Shown: one piece after another, positions 1 through 6,836 of the stretch
Numbering within the stretch: the first letter of the stretch is position 1
How the letters are laid out: every line of letters starts with the position of its first letter
Source of the DNA: Bacteroidales bacterium
GTDB taxonomy: Bacteria > Bacteroidota > Bacteroidia > Bacteroidales > JAADGE01
DNA: 6,836 bases
Assembly (NCBI GenBank): GCA_029932445.1
Contig: JAOZQB010000158.1
Location: forward strand, 1-6,836
Direction: 5' to 3'
Program-made: the position numbers and the translations under genes
Notes under the pieces: model-generated
Told to the model about the DNA's origin: nothing
What the model saw: the letters and a program-made list of their open reading frames with translations, nothing else
Database searches by the model: none

Positions 1-43
1 TGCCGATTTTTCCGTATTTTTACTGGCAGTGGACAATGAATAA
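1..43 (+). other. Possible 3' tail of an upstream gene, frame undecided
   Basis: The window opens immediately before the receptor gene, and all three forward frames are open at the edge. Frame 2 ends at a TAA at 41-43 and would give a tail ending FLLAVDNE; frame 1 ends at TGA 37-39; frame 3 runs past the receptor start to TAA 75-77. Frame 2 uses codons common in the neighbouring genes (gcc gat, gaa) and leaves a sensible 20-bp gap before the receptor start, so it is slightly preferred. Too little is visible to name a product. For STN-type receptors an anti-sigma factor (FecR-like) is a frequent upstream neighbour, but nothing here shows that. Confidence 0.3.
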
Positions 44-63
44 AAAAATAAGGACAAATTTTG

Positions 64-2706
64 ATGCAAATTATTAAAAATATTACTTTTCTTTCAGTTT
101 TGATTTTATATTTTAATTGTTATACCGAAGCTCAAACAATTGATTTACAAAAGAAAATTACCGTAGTTCAAAAAAAACAAACACTTTCTGCTGTTTTAAA
201 TGAAATTCATAAAAAAGCCGGTATCAATTTTTCGTATAATAATGCCGATATTGATAATTTGCAAAGAGTTACGCTTATTGCAAGAAATAAACCTGTGAAG
301 AATGTGCTTTATCAGTTATTTTCCGGTTTAGATATTAATTTTACCGTTGTTGAAAAACAAATTGTGTTAAAGAAAAATCAATATGCTTTGATTACGGTTA
401 TTCCCGAAGTAAAAAAAGAACCGAAGAAATATTCAATAAGCGGATATGTAAAAGACAGCATTGATAACGAAGTGCTTATAGGTGCAGGAGTAAGCATAAA
501 ATCAACCTATTTCGGAACCATGACTAATGCTTACGGCTATTATTCTATAAGTTTACCTGAAGGAAACTATGTGCTTACTTTTTCTTATCTCGGATATAAA
601 GATAAGTCACTTGTTGTTGATTTAACTTCCGATAAACAAATATCGCAAGTTCTGACAAGAGATGAAACACAACTTGAAATTGTAGTTATTAATGAAGAAG
701 AAAAAAGAGATGTTTTTGAGAAAAATCCCTTGAAAGAAATTAATTTGAACAAAAGAGAAATAAATTCGGCAAAAGGGATAGTCGGCGAAGCGGATGTGGT
801 TAAAAGTATTAATAATTTACCGGGTGTAAGTTCTTTCGGAGACGGTTCGGTTTTATTTTATGTAAGAGGCGGGGATAAAGATCAAAATTTAATTTTAATT
901 GACGAAACTCCGATTTATAATCCTTCACACCTGTTCGGGTTTTTTTCTGCTTTGGCTCCGGATGCGATTAATGATATTAAAATTTATAAAAATAATTTTC
1001 CGGTAAAATACGGGGGCAGGTTATCGTCTTTAATTGATATTAAAACTAAAGACGGAAATATGAATAAATTTGGTTTTTCCGTTGTTTCAAGTCCTTTAAC
1101 GGGTTCCTACACAATTGACGGACCGATAAAGAAAAAAAGATCTTCTTTTTTAATGACCTTGAGAGATTCTCATCTGAATTGGATTTGGAGGCGTAATCTT
1201 CCGAATTTAAATGTCAATTTTTATGATTTTCATTTGAAATTTAATCAAATAATTAACCGTAAAAATCGTTTATATTTTTCAATGTTCAGCGGGTCCGATA
1301 TTCTGTCGGGAAGCAGACAAAGTGCAGTTTCTTCCGGTTTATCATGGAAAAACAATGCCCTTTCACTCAGGTGGAATCATCTTTTTTCGGATAAATTGTT
1401 TTCAAATACGACTCTGCACTCAAGTAAATATGATTATTTTTTATATTATTCTCAAAATGAAAATCATTATTGGTCCTCCTTTATCGGAGATGTCAGTTTA
1501 AAAACGGATTTCTCTTATTTTCCGAACCCGAAAAATAAAATCCGTTTCGGTTATAACATAAACAATTATTTTTTTAATCCCGGAAATTTGGATGCCGATT
1601 ATTTCAGCCGTTCCGTATATGCCGGTGATGTTACAGAATTTGTTTTGTATGCGGGAAATGATTATTCAGTGAACGAAAAATTAAATGTTTCTTACGGTTT
1701 AAGATATGTTTCATGGAATAATGTCGGTCCTACGATCGGCTTTTTGTTTGATGAAAATTATCATATGACGGACACAAATTTTTATAACAAAGGCATTTAT
1801 CATTCATTCAATAGTTTGGAACCGCAAGTGTCTTTAAGTTATTCTTTTAATAATTCCTTACTCATGACTTTGTCTTATGACAGGCATGTACAGTTTTTAC
1901 ATTTATTGTCAAATTCTGTCAGTCCGTTTACTACGACGGATGTGTGGATGCCTTCCGGACCCGTTGTGAAACCGGAGAAGTTAAATCAATATGTTTTTGG
2001 TGTTACAAAAACTTTAAGTGAATATTATGTTAATTTTCAGACCTATTATAAAACCATTGCAAATTACTTTGAATATAACGAACATGCAAATATGCTTTTA
2101 AATCCTTTGATTGAAGGTGAAATAAGGTTTGCTCGGGCAAAAGCTTATGGTACCGAACTTTCTTTCAGTAAGAAGAAGGGAAGTTTTAATTTTTTATTTT
2201 CTTATACGTATTCTCGTATTTTGATTAATGGAAACAAAGTTTCATCGTCCGGAATTTATCCTGCAGCGTATGATAAACCGCATAAATTAAATATAAACTT
2301 GTTTTATAAAACATCAAAACGTTGGACATTTAATATAAATTGGGTGTATTCTTCAGGTTTACGTTACAGTTCACCCACCGGATTTTATTATTATCAGGGT
2401 TACAGCGTACCTATTTATTCTGAAAAAAACAACAATTGTTTACCGGATTATCATCGCTTGGATTTTTCGGCGGATTTAAGTTTAAATAAGAATAAAAATG
2501 CTCGTTTTAAACACAATCTGCTCTTTGCAATATATAATATTTATAACAGACATAATGCCATAGCCGTCAATTATGATAAAATTGAAACCGATCAAGGAAC
2601 TTTTGTTATTCCTTTAAATTTTGCTTACGAAAATGAAATTGTTACAACATCAAAATCATTGTCCGGAATCATTCCTTCCGTAACTTATAGTCTAAAATTC
2701 AGATAA
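64..2706 (+). CDS. TonB-dependent outer-membrane receptor with STN and carboxypeptidase-regulatory-like domains
   Basis: Outer-membrane beta-barrel receptor that imports a ligand using energy passed on by TonB-ExbBD. Start ATG 64 is preferred over the TTG at 61, giving 880 residues. Residues 1-23 are a signal peptide with likely cleavage at TEA|QT. Residues about 26-105 form an STN domain, the periplasmic domain used for signalling to FecR-type anti-sigma factors. Residues about 122-188 form a carboxypeptidase-regulatory-like beta-sandwich (ISGYVKD...GAGVSI...NAYGYYSISLPEG). A TonB-box-like segment (LEIVVI) lies at 204-209. The plug spans about 221-332 with the hallmark VRGG at 267-270, LIDETPIYNP and KYGGRLSS. 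The rest is aromatic-rich barrel, ending SLKFR at the C terminus. It lacks a SusD partner; the next gene, two bases on, is a DUF4249 lipoprotein. The ligand is unknown. The family call is secure. Regulation through FecI/FecR is inferred from the STN domain only. Confidence 0.95.
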   Translation: MQIIKNITFLSVLILYFNCYTEAQTIDLQKKITVVQKKQTLSAVLNEIHKKAGINFSYNNADIDNLQRVTLIARNKPVKNVLYQLFSGLDINFTVVEKQIVLKKNQYALITVIPEVKKEPKKYSISGYVKDSIDNEVLIGAGVSIKSTYFGTMTNAYGYYSISLPEGNYVLTFSYLGYKDKSLVVDLTSDKQISQVLTRDETQLEIVVINEEEKRDVFEKNPLKEINLNKREINSAKGIVGEADVVKSINNLPGVSSFGDGSVLFYVRGGDKDQNLILIDETPIYNPSHLFGFFSALAPDAINDIKIYKNNFPVKYGGRLSSLIDIKTKDGNMNKFGFSVVSSPLTGSYTIDGPIKKKRSSFLMTLRDSHLNWIWRRNLPNLNVNFYDFHLKFNQIINRKNRLYFSMFSGSDILSGSRQSAVSSGLSWKNNALSLRWNHLFSDKLFSNTTLHSSKYDYFLYYSQNENHYWSSFIGDVSLKTDFSYFPNPKNKIRFGYNINNYFFNPGNLDADYFSRSVYAGDVTEFVLYAGNDYSVNEKLNVSYGLRYVSWNNVGPTIGFLFDENYHMTDTNFYNKGIYHSFNSLEPQVSLSYSFNNSLLMTLSYDRHVQFLHLLSNSVSPFTTTDVWMPSGPVVKPEKLNQYVFGVTKTLSEYYVNFQTYYKTIANYFEYNEHANMLLNPLIEGEIRFARAKAYGTELSFSKKKGSFNFLFSYTYSRILINGNKVSSSGIYPAAYDKPHKLNINLFYKTSKRWTFNINWVYSSGLRYSSPTGFYYYQGYSVPIYSEKNNNCLPDYHRLDFSADLSLNKNKNARFKHNLLFAIYNIYNRHNAIAVNYDKIETDQGTFVIPLNFAYENEIVTTSKSLSGIIPSVTYSLKFR

Positions 2707-2708
2707 TT

Positions 2709-3539
2709 ATGAAGATTAAACAACACAACTCTTTGTATTTTATTTTTTTTGGAATTATTTTTTTTTCAGGAATTTCTTGTGAAAAGAAAATTGATGTTGA
2801 TTTTAAAAATGACGGTAAAGAATTTTTAATTGTTGACGGAATGATGACGAATGAAAATAAAAATCAAATTATTCACTTATCACAATCCGTTACTTCATTA
2901 AATTCAAAACCGCTTCCTGTTTCCGGCGCTGATATTTCGGTTTCCGACGGAATTGTTGCTTATTTATTTAAAGAGGATACATTAGGCAGGTATGTGTCTG
3001 AATTAAAGTTTAGTGCACTAATAAATAAGCTTTATACTTTGAATATTGAATATGAAAATAAAACATATACGGCACAAGCAAGAGCGGTTCCCGTTTTATC
3101 TCAAAACTCCCTCAATTATGTTCGATATAATGACAGTTTATATCATTTTCCTCAAGCGGTAGCCGAATTTAATCCTAATGAAGCTGCTATGTATGAGGTA
3201 AATGCTGATTGGTCTTTTGTGTCGGGTTATGAAAATTTTTCCGAAAATGAAACACACGCAAAAATGTTTTTTTATATTTTGAAGACTATTGATGTGAATG
3301 AAATATTTCATCCGGCTTATGAGCAAATTTACTTTCCTAAAGGAACAAAACTAACCGTAAAAAAATATTCATTAAGTCCCGATCATGAAAAATTTGTTCG
3401 TTCATTATTATTGGAAACGCAATGGAACGGCGGGTTTTTCGATACGGAAGAAGATAATGTTTATACAAATCTCAGTGAAGGAGCTTTCGGTTTTTTTGCT
3501 GCCTCCAATGTTCTTTCCGATTCGATAATTGTACAATAA
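2709..3539 (+). CDS. DUF4249-type lipoprotein, partner of the upstream TonB-dependent receptor
   Basis: Predicted outer-membrane lipoprotein of 276 residues. Residues 1-23 are a hydrophobic lipoprotein signal ending SGIS, with the lipidated Cys at 24 followed by EKKID. The body fits the DUF4249 pattern: an opening beta-strand motif FLIVDGMMTNE (about 39-49), a PVSGADISVSDG segment, then GRYVSELKFSALINKLYTLNIE with KTYTAQA, and a C-terminal N-x-x-EGAFGFFAASN motif before the end. No second cysteine is present. The gene starts two bases after the receptor stop, so translation is probably coupled and the two are one operon. By known genomic association, DUF4249 proteins travel with TonB-dependent receptors lacking SusD; a role as surface ligand-capture or lid protein is inference. 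The length is at the short end for the family but both ends look intact. Confidence 0.85.
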   Translation: MKIKQHNSLYFIFFGIIFFSGISCEKKIDVDFKNDGKEFLIVDGMMTNENKNQIIHLSQSVTSLNSKPLPVSGADISVSDGIVAYLFKEDTLGRYVSELKFSALINKLYTLNIEYENKTYTAQARAVPVLSQNSLNYVRYNDSLYHFPQAVAEFNPNEAAMYEVNADWSFVSGYENFSENETHAKMFFYILKTIDVNEIFHPAYEQIYFPKGTKLTVKKYSLSPDHEKFVRSLLLETQWNGGFFDTEEDNVYTNLSEGAFGFFAASNVLSDSIIVQ

Positions 3540-3635
3540 AAAATAGTATAAACAGCATATAAACAGGTTATTATATAAATATTAAAAAAACTTTCATTTT
3601 TTTTCAGGGTAAATTAAAAGTTCGGTGTATTAGAA

Positions 3636-3660
3636 TTGTAAGCGATAGAAATCGTAACAA
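3636..3660 (+). promoter_or_regulatory. Imperfect inverted repeat in the leader of the unknown lipoprotein gene
   Basis: Within the 157-bp spacer 3540-3696, TTGT (3636-3639) can pair with ACAA (3657-3660), and CGAT (3643-3646) with ATCG (3651-3654) around an AGAA loop, with a small internal loop between the two stems. It lies 36 bp before the start codon. It overlaps TAGAATTG (3631-3638), a one-mismatch version of the Bacteroidota TAnnTTTG -7 box, but no TTG or TTTG sits at the right distance upstream. The rest of the spacer is A/T runs with no convincing terminator after the DUF4249 gene. Treat this as a weak candidate only. Confidence 0.2.
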
Positions 3661-3696
3661 CTAACATCATATAATTATTAATTTAAATCAAAAAAA

Positions 3697-4809
3697 ATGA
3701 AAAAGATTAGTTTAATTTTAAGCGTTGTATTTGCTCTTGCAATTGCATTTACAGGATGTAAAAAAGACACGAACTTAACGAAAGCGGATATTATCCCGCA
3801 AAATTTTAAAGTAGACATCCCGAATTCACTGACAAACACTGCCGTAAAGTCTGCTAAAGACGGTATATTGAACGGAAATGACATTTACGGACACCTTACA
3901 AATTTTATTGCTGTTGGTGACGGTGCTGCCGATATTGTTCAGGGAATTATGCGGGCAATCAGGCAATATGATTTGGACCAAGCCATGAGTTTTTCATATC
4001 AAAGTGATGAAGACGGAAGAACTAAAAATGTCGTTATCATTGAGAATTCTGAATTTGAAGGAACAACTTGGGAATATCAATTAACAATGACTGATGCGGA
4101 TTCCGAAACGAATACTGACGGAGGAAAAGCCATGCAAATTTTTTGGAATAACAGTCCCGTAAAAGGAATTTCAATTTTGAAACCTTATAATATTAATCGC
4201 AGTGAGCAAGATGAATGGTCAGGAGAAAATACAATGTATCGTATTGATTACAGTGAAATTGATGCTGCTTATGATGCTACAATGAAAGTTTATATCTCCG
4301 GATTGGTATTACCGGATCCTACAATAGGTGATAACAAATTTGCTATGGAAACAATGAAAATGTTTGTCGGTAAAAAAGGTGATATTATAGATGTTTTCGG
4401 AAACTCAAATCACCCGAATGCGAATTTCTTTGATGAAAATACGGTAGGATTTAACTGGGCATTTGCAGCAGCAGGTGACGAAAGTAATGACAGAGCCGTT
4501 GCCGAAGTTGGTTTACCGCCGAGCAATTTAGATGAAACAAGCAGAACTGTTTTACTCGGAGATTTCTCAATTTATAATGTATTTCATGATGAATTAATTG
4601 AGCTTGGTTACCAAGAAGCTGATATTCAGGATTATCTCGTAAACACACAAGCACCGGGATATTTTAATAATGACGGATTTGTTGCTGCCGGACAAGCTCC
4701 TTCTGATGCTTATGCAAATGCAGAAGCTTCAATGAGTAATCTGACACCTTATAACCCTGTTTTAATTTCAAATTTAAGCATTCAATTTAAAAGCGATGAT
4801 GCTTTATAA
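3697..4809 (+). CDS. Predicted surface or outer-membrane lipoprotein of unrecognised family
   Basis: I do not recognise this 370-residue protein. Residues 1-20 form a classic lipoprotein signal (MKKISLILSV... FTG) with the lipidated Cys at 21, followed by KKD, a very common Bacteroidota lipoprotein start. No other cysteine is seen. The mature part is rich in Asp, Glu, Asn and aromatic residues. It has an amphipathic stretch at about 70-92 (VGDGAADIVQGIMRAIRQYD), then strand-like segments such as TTWEYQLTMTD and MKVYISGLVLPD, and a late acidic segment (ELGYQEADIQDYL) before an Asn/Ser/Ala-rich tail ending FKSDDAL. There are no transmembrane segments after the signal. The ATG at 3697 is preceded by an A-rich run, usual for initiation in this phylum. 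It has its own 157-bp leader and a strong terminator, so it may be a separate unit; a link to the receptor pair is possible by position only. Confidence 0.8.
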   Translation: MKKISLILSVVFALAIAFTGCKKDTNLTKADIIPQNFKVDIPNSLTNTAVKSAKDGILNGNDIYGHLTNFIAVGDGAADIVQGIMRAIRQYDLDQAMSFSYQSDEDGRTKNVVIIENSEFEGTTWEYQLTMTDADSETNTDGGKAMQIFWNNSPVKGISILKPYNINRSEQDEWSGENTMYRIDYSEIDAAYDATMKVYISGLVLPDPTIGDNKFAMETMKMFVGKKGDIIDVFGNSNHPNANFFDENTVGFNWAFAAAGDESNDRAVAEVGLPPSNLDETSRTVLLGDFSIYNVFHDELIELGYQEADIQDYLVNTQAPGYFNNDGFVAAGQAPSDAYANAEASMSNLTPYNPVLISNLSIQFKSDDAL

Positions 4810-4840
4810 TTAGTATTAGTAATTGTTTTTCTTAAAAATG

Positions 4841-4871
4841 AAAGTCGGTAATCTATTTGCCGGCTTTTTTT
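4841..4871 (+). terminator. Intrinsic terminator after the unknown lipoprotein gene
   Basis: AAAGTCGGTAA (4841-4851) pairs with TTGCCGGCTTT (4857-4867) as an 11-bp stem with two T-G wobbles and a five-base TCTAT loop. The T run extends from 4865 to 4871. It lies 31 bp after the stop codon and ends 25 bp before the next -7 box, cleanly separating the two transcription units. Confidence 0.85.
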
Positions 4872-4896
4872 GTGATTAATAATTGACTATAAATTA

Positions 4897-4904
4897 TATC
4901 TTTG
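4897..4904 (+). promoter_or_regulatory. Bacteroidota-type promoter -7 box of the regulator/flippase unit
   Basis: TATCTTTG matches the phylum's TAnnTTTG -7 consensus exactly and is followed by CAG. Transcription would begin near 4911, leaving a leader of about 17 bases before the ATG at 4928. The upstream half is less clear: TTG at 4883-4885 is too close (11 bp) and TTTG at 4869-4872 is somewhat far (24 bp) and falls in the terminator T run. A short palindrome, TATAA-A-TTATA (4888-4898), overlaps its upstream edge. Confidence 0.7.
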
Positions 4905-4927
4905 CAGAATATTAAATACAATTTATC

Positions 4928-5650
4928 ATGAAAACAAAATGCATTATTGTTGATGATGAACCTTTAGCAAGGAAAGTGATAAGAGCGCATTTACAAAATT
5001 TTGAAGAAGTTGAAATAGTTGCCGAATGCGGAAATGCTGTTGAAACTGACAGAGCACTAAGAGATAATTCCGTAGATTTAATTTTTTTAGATATTGAAAT
5101 GCCGCAAATTTCAGGATTTGAATTTTTGAAATCGTTGACTAATCCTCCGAAGGTAATTATTGTAACAGCTTATCGAAATTATGCTTTAAAAGGGTATGAG
5201 TATGATATTGTTGATTATTTATTGAAACCTGTTTCATTTGATCGTTTTTACAAAGCAATGACGAAATTTTTTAAGCAATTAAAAGATACGGAAATAAAGG
5301 TTTTTGATGAAGGAGATACCGGCGGAAAACCGTTTATTTATTTTAATGAAGACAAAACCATCCATAAAGTTTATTTGAATGAAATTTTATATTTAGAAAG
5401 TTTTCGAGAATATATAAAAGTGCATACGCAGGATAAAGCAATTATGACAAAATTGCCGATAAGTAAGATTGAAGAAAAATTAAGAGACAGAGATTTTATC
5501 CGTATTCATAAATCCTATGTTATTTCCGTTAATAAAGTTAATTCATTTAATTCGAGAATTATTAATATCGGAGAATCAGAACTGCCCATCGGAAGAACGT
5601 ATAAAGATGCTGTTATGAAGGTGTTGAAATTTGATCCTGATTTGCTGTAA
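4928..5650 (+). CDS. LytTR-family DNA-binding response regulator
   Basis: Two-component response regulator of 240 residues, acting in the cytoplasm as a transcription factor. The receiver domain spans about 1-120: acidic pocket D9-D10, phospho-acceptor D55 in FLDIEMP, switch T80 in IVTAY, and K100 in DYLLKP, so all catalytic positions are intact. After a short linker, a LytTR DNA-binding domain covers about 136-236, recognised from YLESFREYIKVHT, the LPISKIEEKL segment, FIRIHKSYVISVNKV and LPIGRTYKD. Family members normally pair with a LytS-like membrane histidine kinase; none lies on either side here, so the kinase must be elsewhere. It is first in a unit with its own -7 box and precedes the flippase-like gene by six bases. 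Its targets are unknown; autoregulation of this operon would be typical but is not shown. Confidence 0.93.
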   Translation: MKTKCIIVDDEPLARKVIRAHLQNFEEVEIVAECGNAVETDRALRDNSVDLIFLDIEMPQISGFEFLKSLTNPPKVIIVTAYRNYALKGYEYDIVDYLLKPVSFDRFYKAMTKFFKQLKDTEIKVFDEGDTGGKPFIYFNEDKTIHKVYLNEILYLESFREYIKVHTQDKAIMTKLPISKIEEKLRDRDFIRIHKSYVISVNKVNSFNSRIINIGESELPIGRTYKDAVMKVLKFDPDLL

Positions 5651-5656
5651 AAAACA

Positions 5657-6682
5657 ATGAAATTAGTAATGAAAAAAACGATAAAAAAAGCCATTCAAAT
5701 TATTATTTTCTTTTCGGTCGGAATCGGAATTTTTTGGCTTGTATACAGAAAACAAGATATGACTGTGTTGAAAAATGCACTTTTGCATGCTGATTATTTT
5801 TGGATTTATGTTTCATTATTTTTGGGAATTCTAAGCCATATCAGCCGAGCAATGCGTTGGAATCTGTTGATATATCCTTTGGGTTATAAACCGAAAGTAA
5901 TTAATTCCTTTTTTTCCGTAATGATAATGTATTTGTCAAACATGGCAATTCCTCGATCGGGTGAAATTGTTCGATGCGGTGTCTTGGGGAAAACGGAGAA
6001 TATCCCTGTTTCAAAATTGCTGGGGACTGTATTTACGGAACGGATTATTGACTTTATTCTTTTATTTATTTTGCTTGCAATCGTTTTAATGACTCAAATG
6101 CATGTTGTTCTTGAAATGCTTGAGAAAAATCCTGAAATTAACTCAAATCTTAATAATTTACTTTCTTCAACGCCGATACTTGCAGGCATCTTTGTGCTTT
6201 TTATCGTATTATTATTTGTATTATATCGTTTCAAGCATAAGATTCAACATTTTAAAATCTATCAAAAATTAAGAGATCTTATAAAAGGATTTGCTGCCGG
6301 TATTAAAAGCATTTTAAAAATGGAAAGACGTTTTGAATTTATTGCACATTCCGTTTTTATTTGGGTGATGTATTTTATGATGATTTATATCGTTTTCAAA
6401 AGTTTTCATTTTACGGAAAATCTTAGTCTTTTATCGGGTTTAACGGTTTTTGTAATGTCGGCTTTCGGAATGGTTGCACCTTCGCCCGGCGGAATAGGCA
6501 CTTGGCATTTTATGGTTATTCAAACCTTGATGATTTACGGTGTTACAAAATCGGACGCCGGAGCATTTGCTTTTGCTTCGCATGAATCAATGACAATAAT
6601 GATGATTATTGTAGGTGTGTTATCAATTATACTTTTACCGATAGTAAACAAAAAATTTCAGAAAGTTTTATCAAAAGATTAA
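5657..6682 (+). CDS. LPG_synthase_TM / flippase-like (UPF0104) integral membrane protein
   Basis: Multi-pass inner-membrane protein of 341 residues in the family of the MprF N-terminal flippase domain. Hydrophobic segments lie at about 12-30, 47-62, 83-98, 129-147, 173-191, 227-247, 255-275, 285-296 and 310-330. Family motifs are visible: SRAMRW (63-68), N95 with P99-R100-S-G-E103 and R106, ER (128-129) with D132, and PSPGGIG with H284 (275-284). The soluble C-terminal lysyltransferase of MprF is absent, so this is a stand-alone membrane domain. Such proteins are thought to move lipid-linked or aminoacylated lipids across the membrane, but the substrate here is unknown. ATG 5657 is used; an in-frame ATG at 5669 (Met5) is also possible and would give the usual MKK-type beginning. 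The six-base gap to the response regulator stop implies one operon. No terminator is seen behind it. Confidence 0.88.
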   Translation: MKLVMKKTIKKAIQIIIFFSVGIGIFWLVYRKQDMTVLKNALLHADYFWIYVSLFLGILSHISRAMRWNLLIYPLGYKPKVINSFFSVMIMYLSNMAIPRSGEIVRCGVLGKTENIPVSKLLGTVFTERIIDFILLFILLAIVLMTQMHVVLEMLEKNPEINSNLNNLLSSTPILAGIFVLFIVLLFVLYRFKHKIQHFKIYQKLRDLIKGFAAGIKSILKMERRFEFIAHSVFIWVMYFMMIYIVFKSFHFTENLSLLSGLTVFVMSAFGMVAPSPGGIGTWHFMVIQTLMIYGVTKSDAGAFAFASHESMTIMMIIVGVLSIILLPIVNKKFQKVLSKD

Positions 6683-6689
6683 ATTTAAT

Positions 6690-6719
6690 TTTGAGTTTAA
6701 ATAAATGTCTTTATCTTTG
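6690..6719 (+). promoter_or_regulatory. Promoter of the initiator tRNA gene
   Basis: TTTG (6690-6693) and TATCTTTG (6712-6719) are separated by 18 bp, matching the Bacteroidota -33/-7 arrangement. Transcription should begin around 6725, giving a leader of roughly 38 bases before the tRNA. The -33 box is only a few bases beyond the flippase-like stop codon. The -7 box is embedded in a 7-bp inverted repeat described separately. Confidence 0.8.
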
Positions 6720-6740
6720 CAATCCTTTAAAAGTAAAGAC
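6707..6740 (+). repeat. Inverted repeat spanning the tRNA promoter -7 box
   Basis: GTCTTTA (6707-6713) is matched exactly by TAAAGAC (6734-6740), 20 bases apart, with the -7 box and probable start site in between. An outer pair, AAATG (6703-6707) and CATTT (6744-6748), could extend it with a small bulge. A smaller hairpin, CTTTA-AAAG-TAAAG (6725-6738), shares the right arm and would form at the 5' end of the transcript. It may be an operator or chance in AT-rich DNA. Confidence 0.35.
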
Positions 6741-6762
6741 CAACATTTACATAAAAATATAT

Positions 6763-6836
<74 letters not shown>

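Noticed and set aside
3138..3326. Reverse-strand open frame of 62 codons inside the DUF4249 gene
   Set aside because: It is wholly antisense to a well-supported gene, has no recognisable domain and its composition is that of a complement shadow.
64..3539. SusC/SusD glycan utilisation locus
   Set aside because: The receptor's partner has DUF4249 features, not SusD helical repeats, and no glycoside hydrolase or hybrid sensor is present.
3678..3884. Reverse-strand open frame of 68 codons over the start of the unknown lipoprotein gene
   Set aside because: It is antisense to a clear signal peptide and lipobox; its hydrophobic end is simply the complement of AT-rich coding sequence.
4451..4654. 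Reverse-strand open frame of 67 codons within the unknown lipoprotein gene
   Set aside because: It is a shadow of the forward gene, with no start signal or family resemblance.
4808..4825. Short tandem ATTAGT repeat and AATTA/TAATT inverted repeat after the unknown lipoprotein gene
   Set aside because: The units are only five or six bases in AT-rich sequence, and the real terminator lies just downstream.
4883..4911. Sigma70-style promoter beginning TTGACT (4883-4888)
   Set aside because: At 17-18 bp spacing the -10 would be AGAATA or GAATAT, poor matches, while the Bacteroidota -7 box TATCTTTG fits exactly.
5657..6682. Full MprF lysylphosphatidylglycerol synthase
   Set aside because: The protein ends at 341 residues, straight after the membrane part; the soluble aminoacyl-transferase domain is missing, so only the flippase-like domain is claimed.

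Overview
The window is AT-rich DNA from a member of the Bacteroidota. The evidence is a TonB-dependent receptor with an N-terminal STN domain and a carboxypeptidase-regulatory-like domain, a DUF4249-type lipoprotein directly behind it, a LytTR response regulator of the Bacteroidota type, start sites with A-rich leaders instead of strong Shine-Dalgarno sequences, and two promoters with the phylum's TAnnTTTG -7 box. The genus cannot be named from the sequence alone. Everything that can be supported is on the + strand.

Layout. Positions 1-63 are probably the tail of an upstream gene whose frame cannot be settled. Positions 64-2706 and 2709-3539 encode an outer-membrane receptor and its lipoprotein partner, two bases apart and almost certainly co-transcribed; this is a candidate uptake system for an unidentified ligand, of the receptor/DUF4249 type and not the SusC/SusD type. 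A 157-bp spacer follows, then a 370-residue lipoprotein (3697-4809) of no family I recognise, closed by a clear intrinsic terminator (4841-4871).

A second transcription unit begins at a -7 box (4897-4904). It encodes a LytTR response regulator (4928-5650) and, six bases on, a multi-pass membrane protein of the LPG_synthase_TM / flippase-like family (5657-6682). No histidine kinase is present in the window. A third unit begins at a well-spaced promoter (6690-6719) and drives an initiator tRNA-fMet (6763-6836), cut off by the window edge inside its CCA end.

How they fit together. The receptor and DUF4249 protein should act together at the outer membrane. The unknown lipoprotein may belong to the same surface system but is separated by a spacer and may be independent. 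The regulator and flippase-like protein are linked by an operon, but nothing in the sequence ties them to the receptor. I see no CRISPR array, insertion sequence, phage gene or toxin-antitoxin pair, and no intergenic stretch over 300 bases. The parts most worth following up are the unknown lipoprotein, the kinase-less regulator/flippase operon, and an inverted repeat spanning the tRNA promoter.
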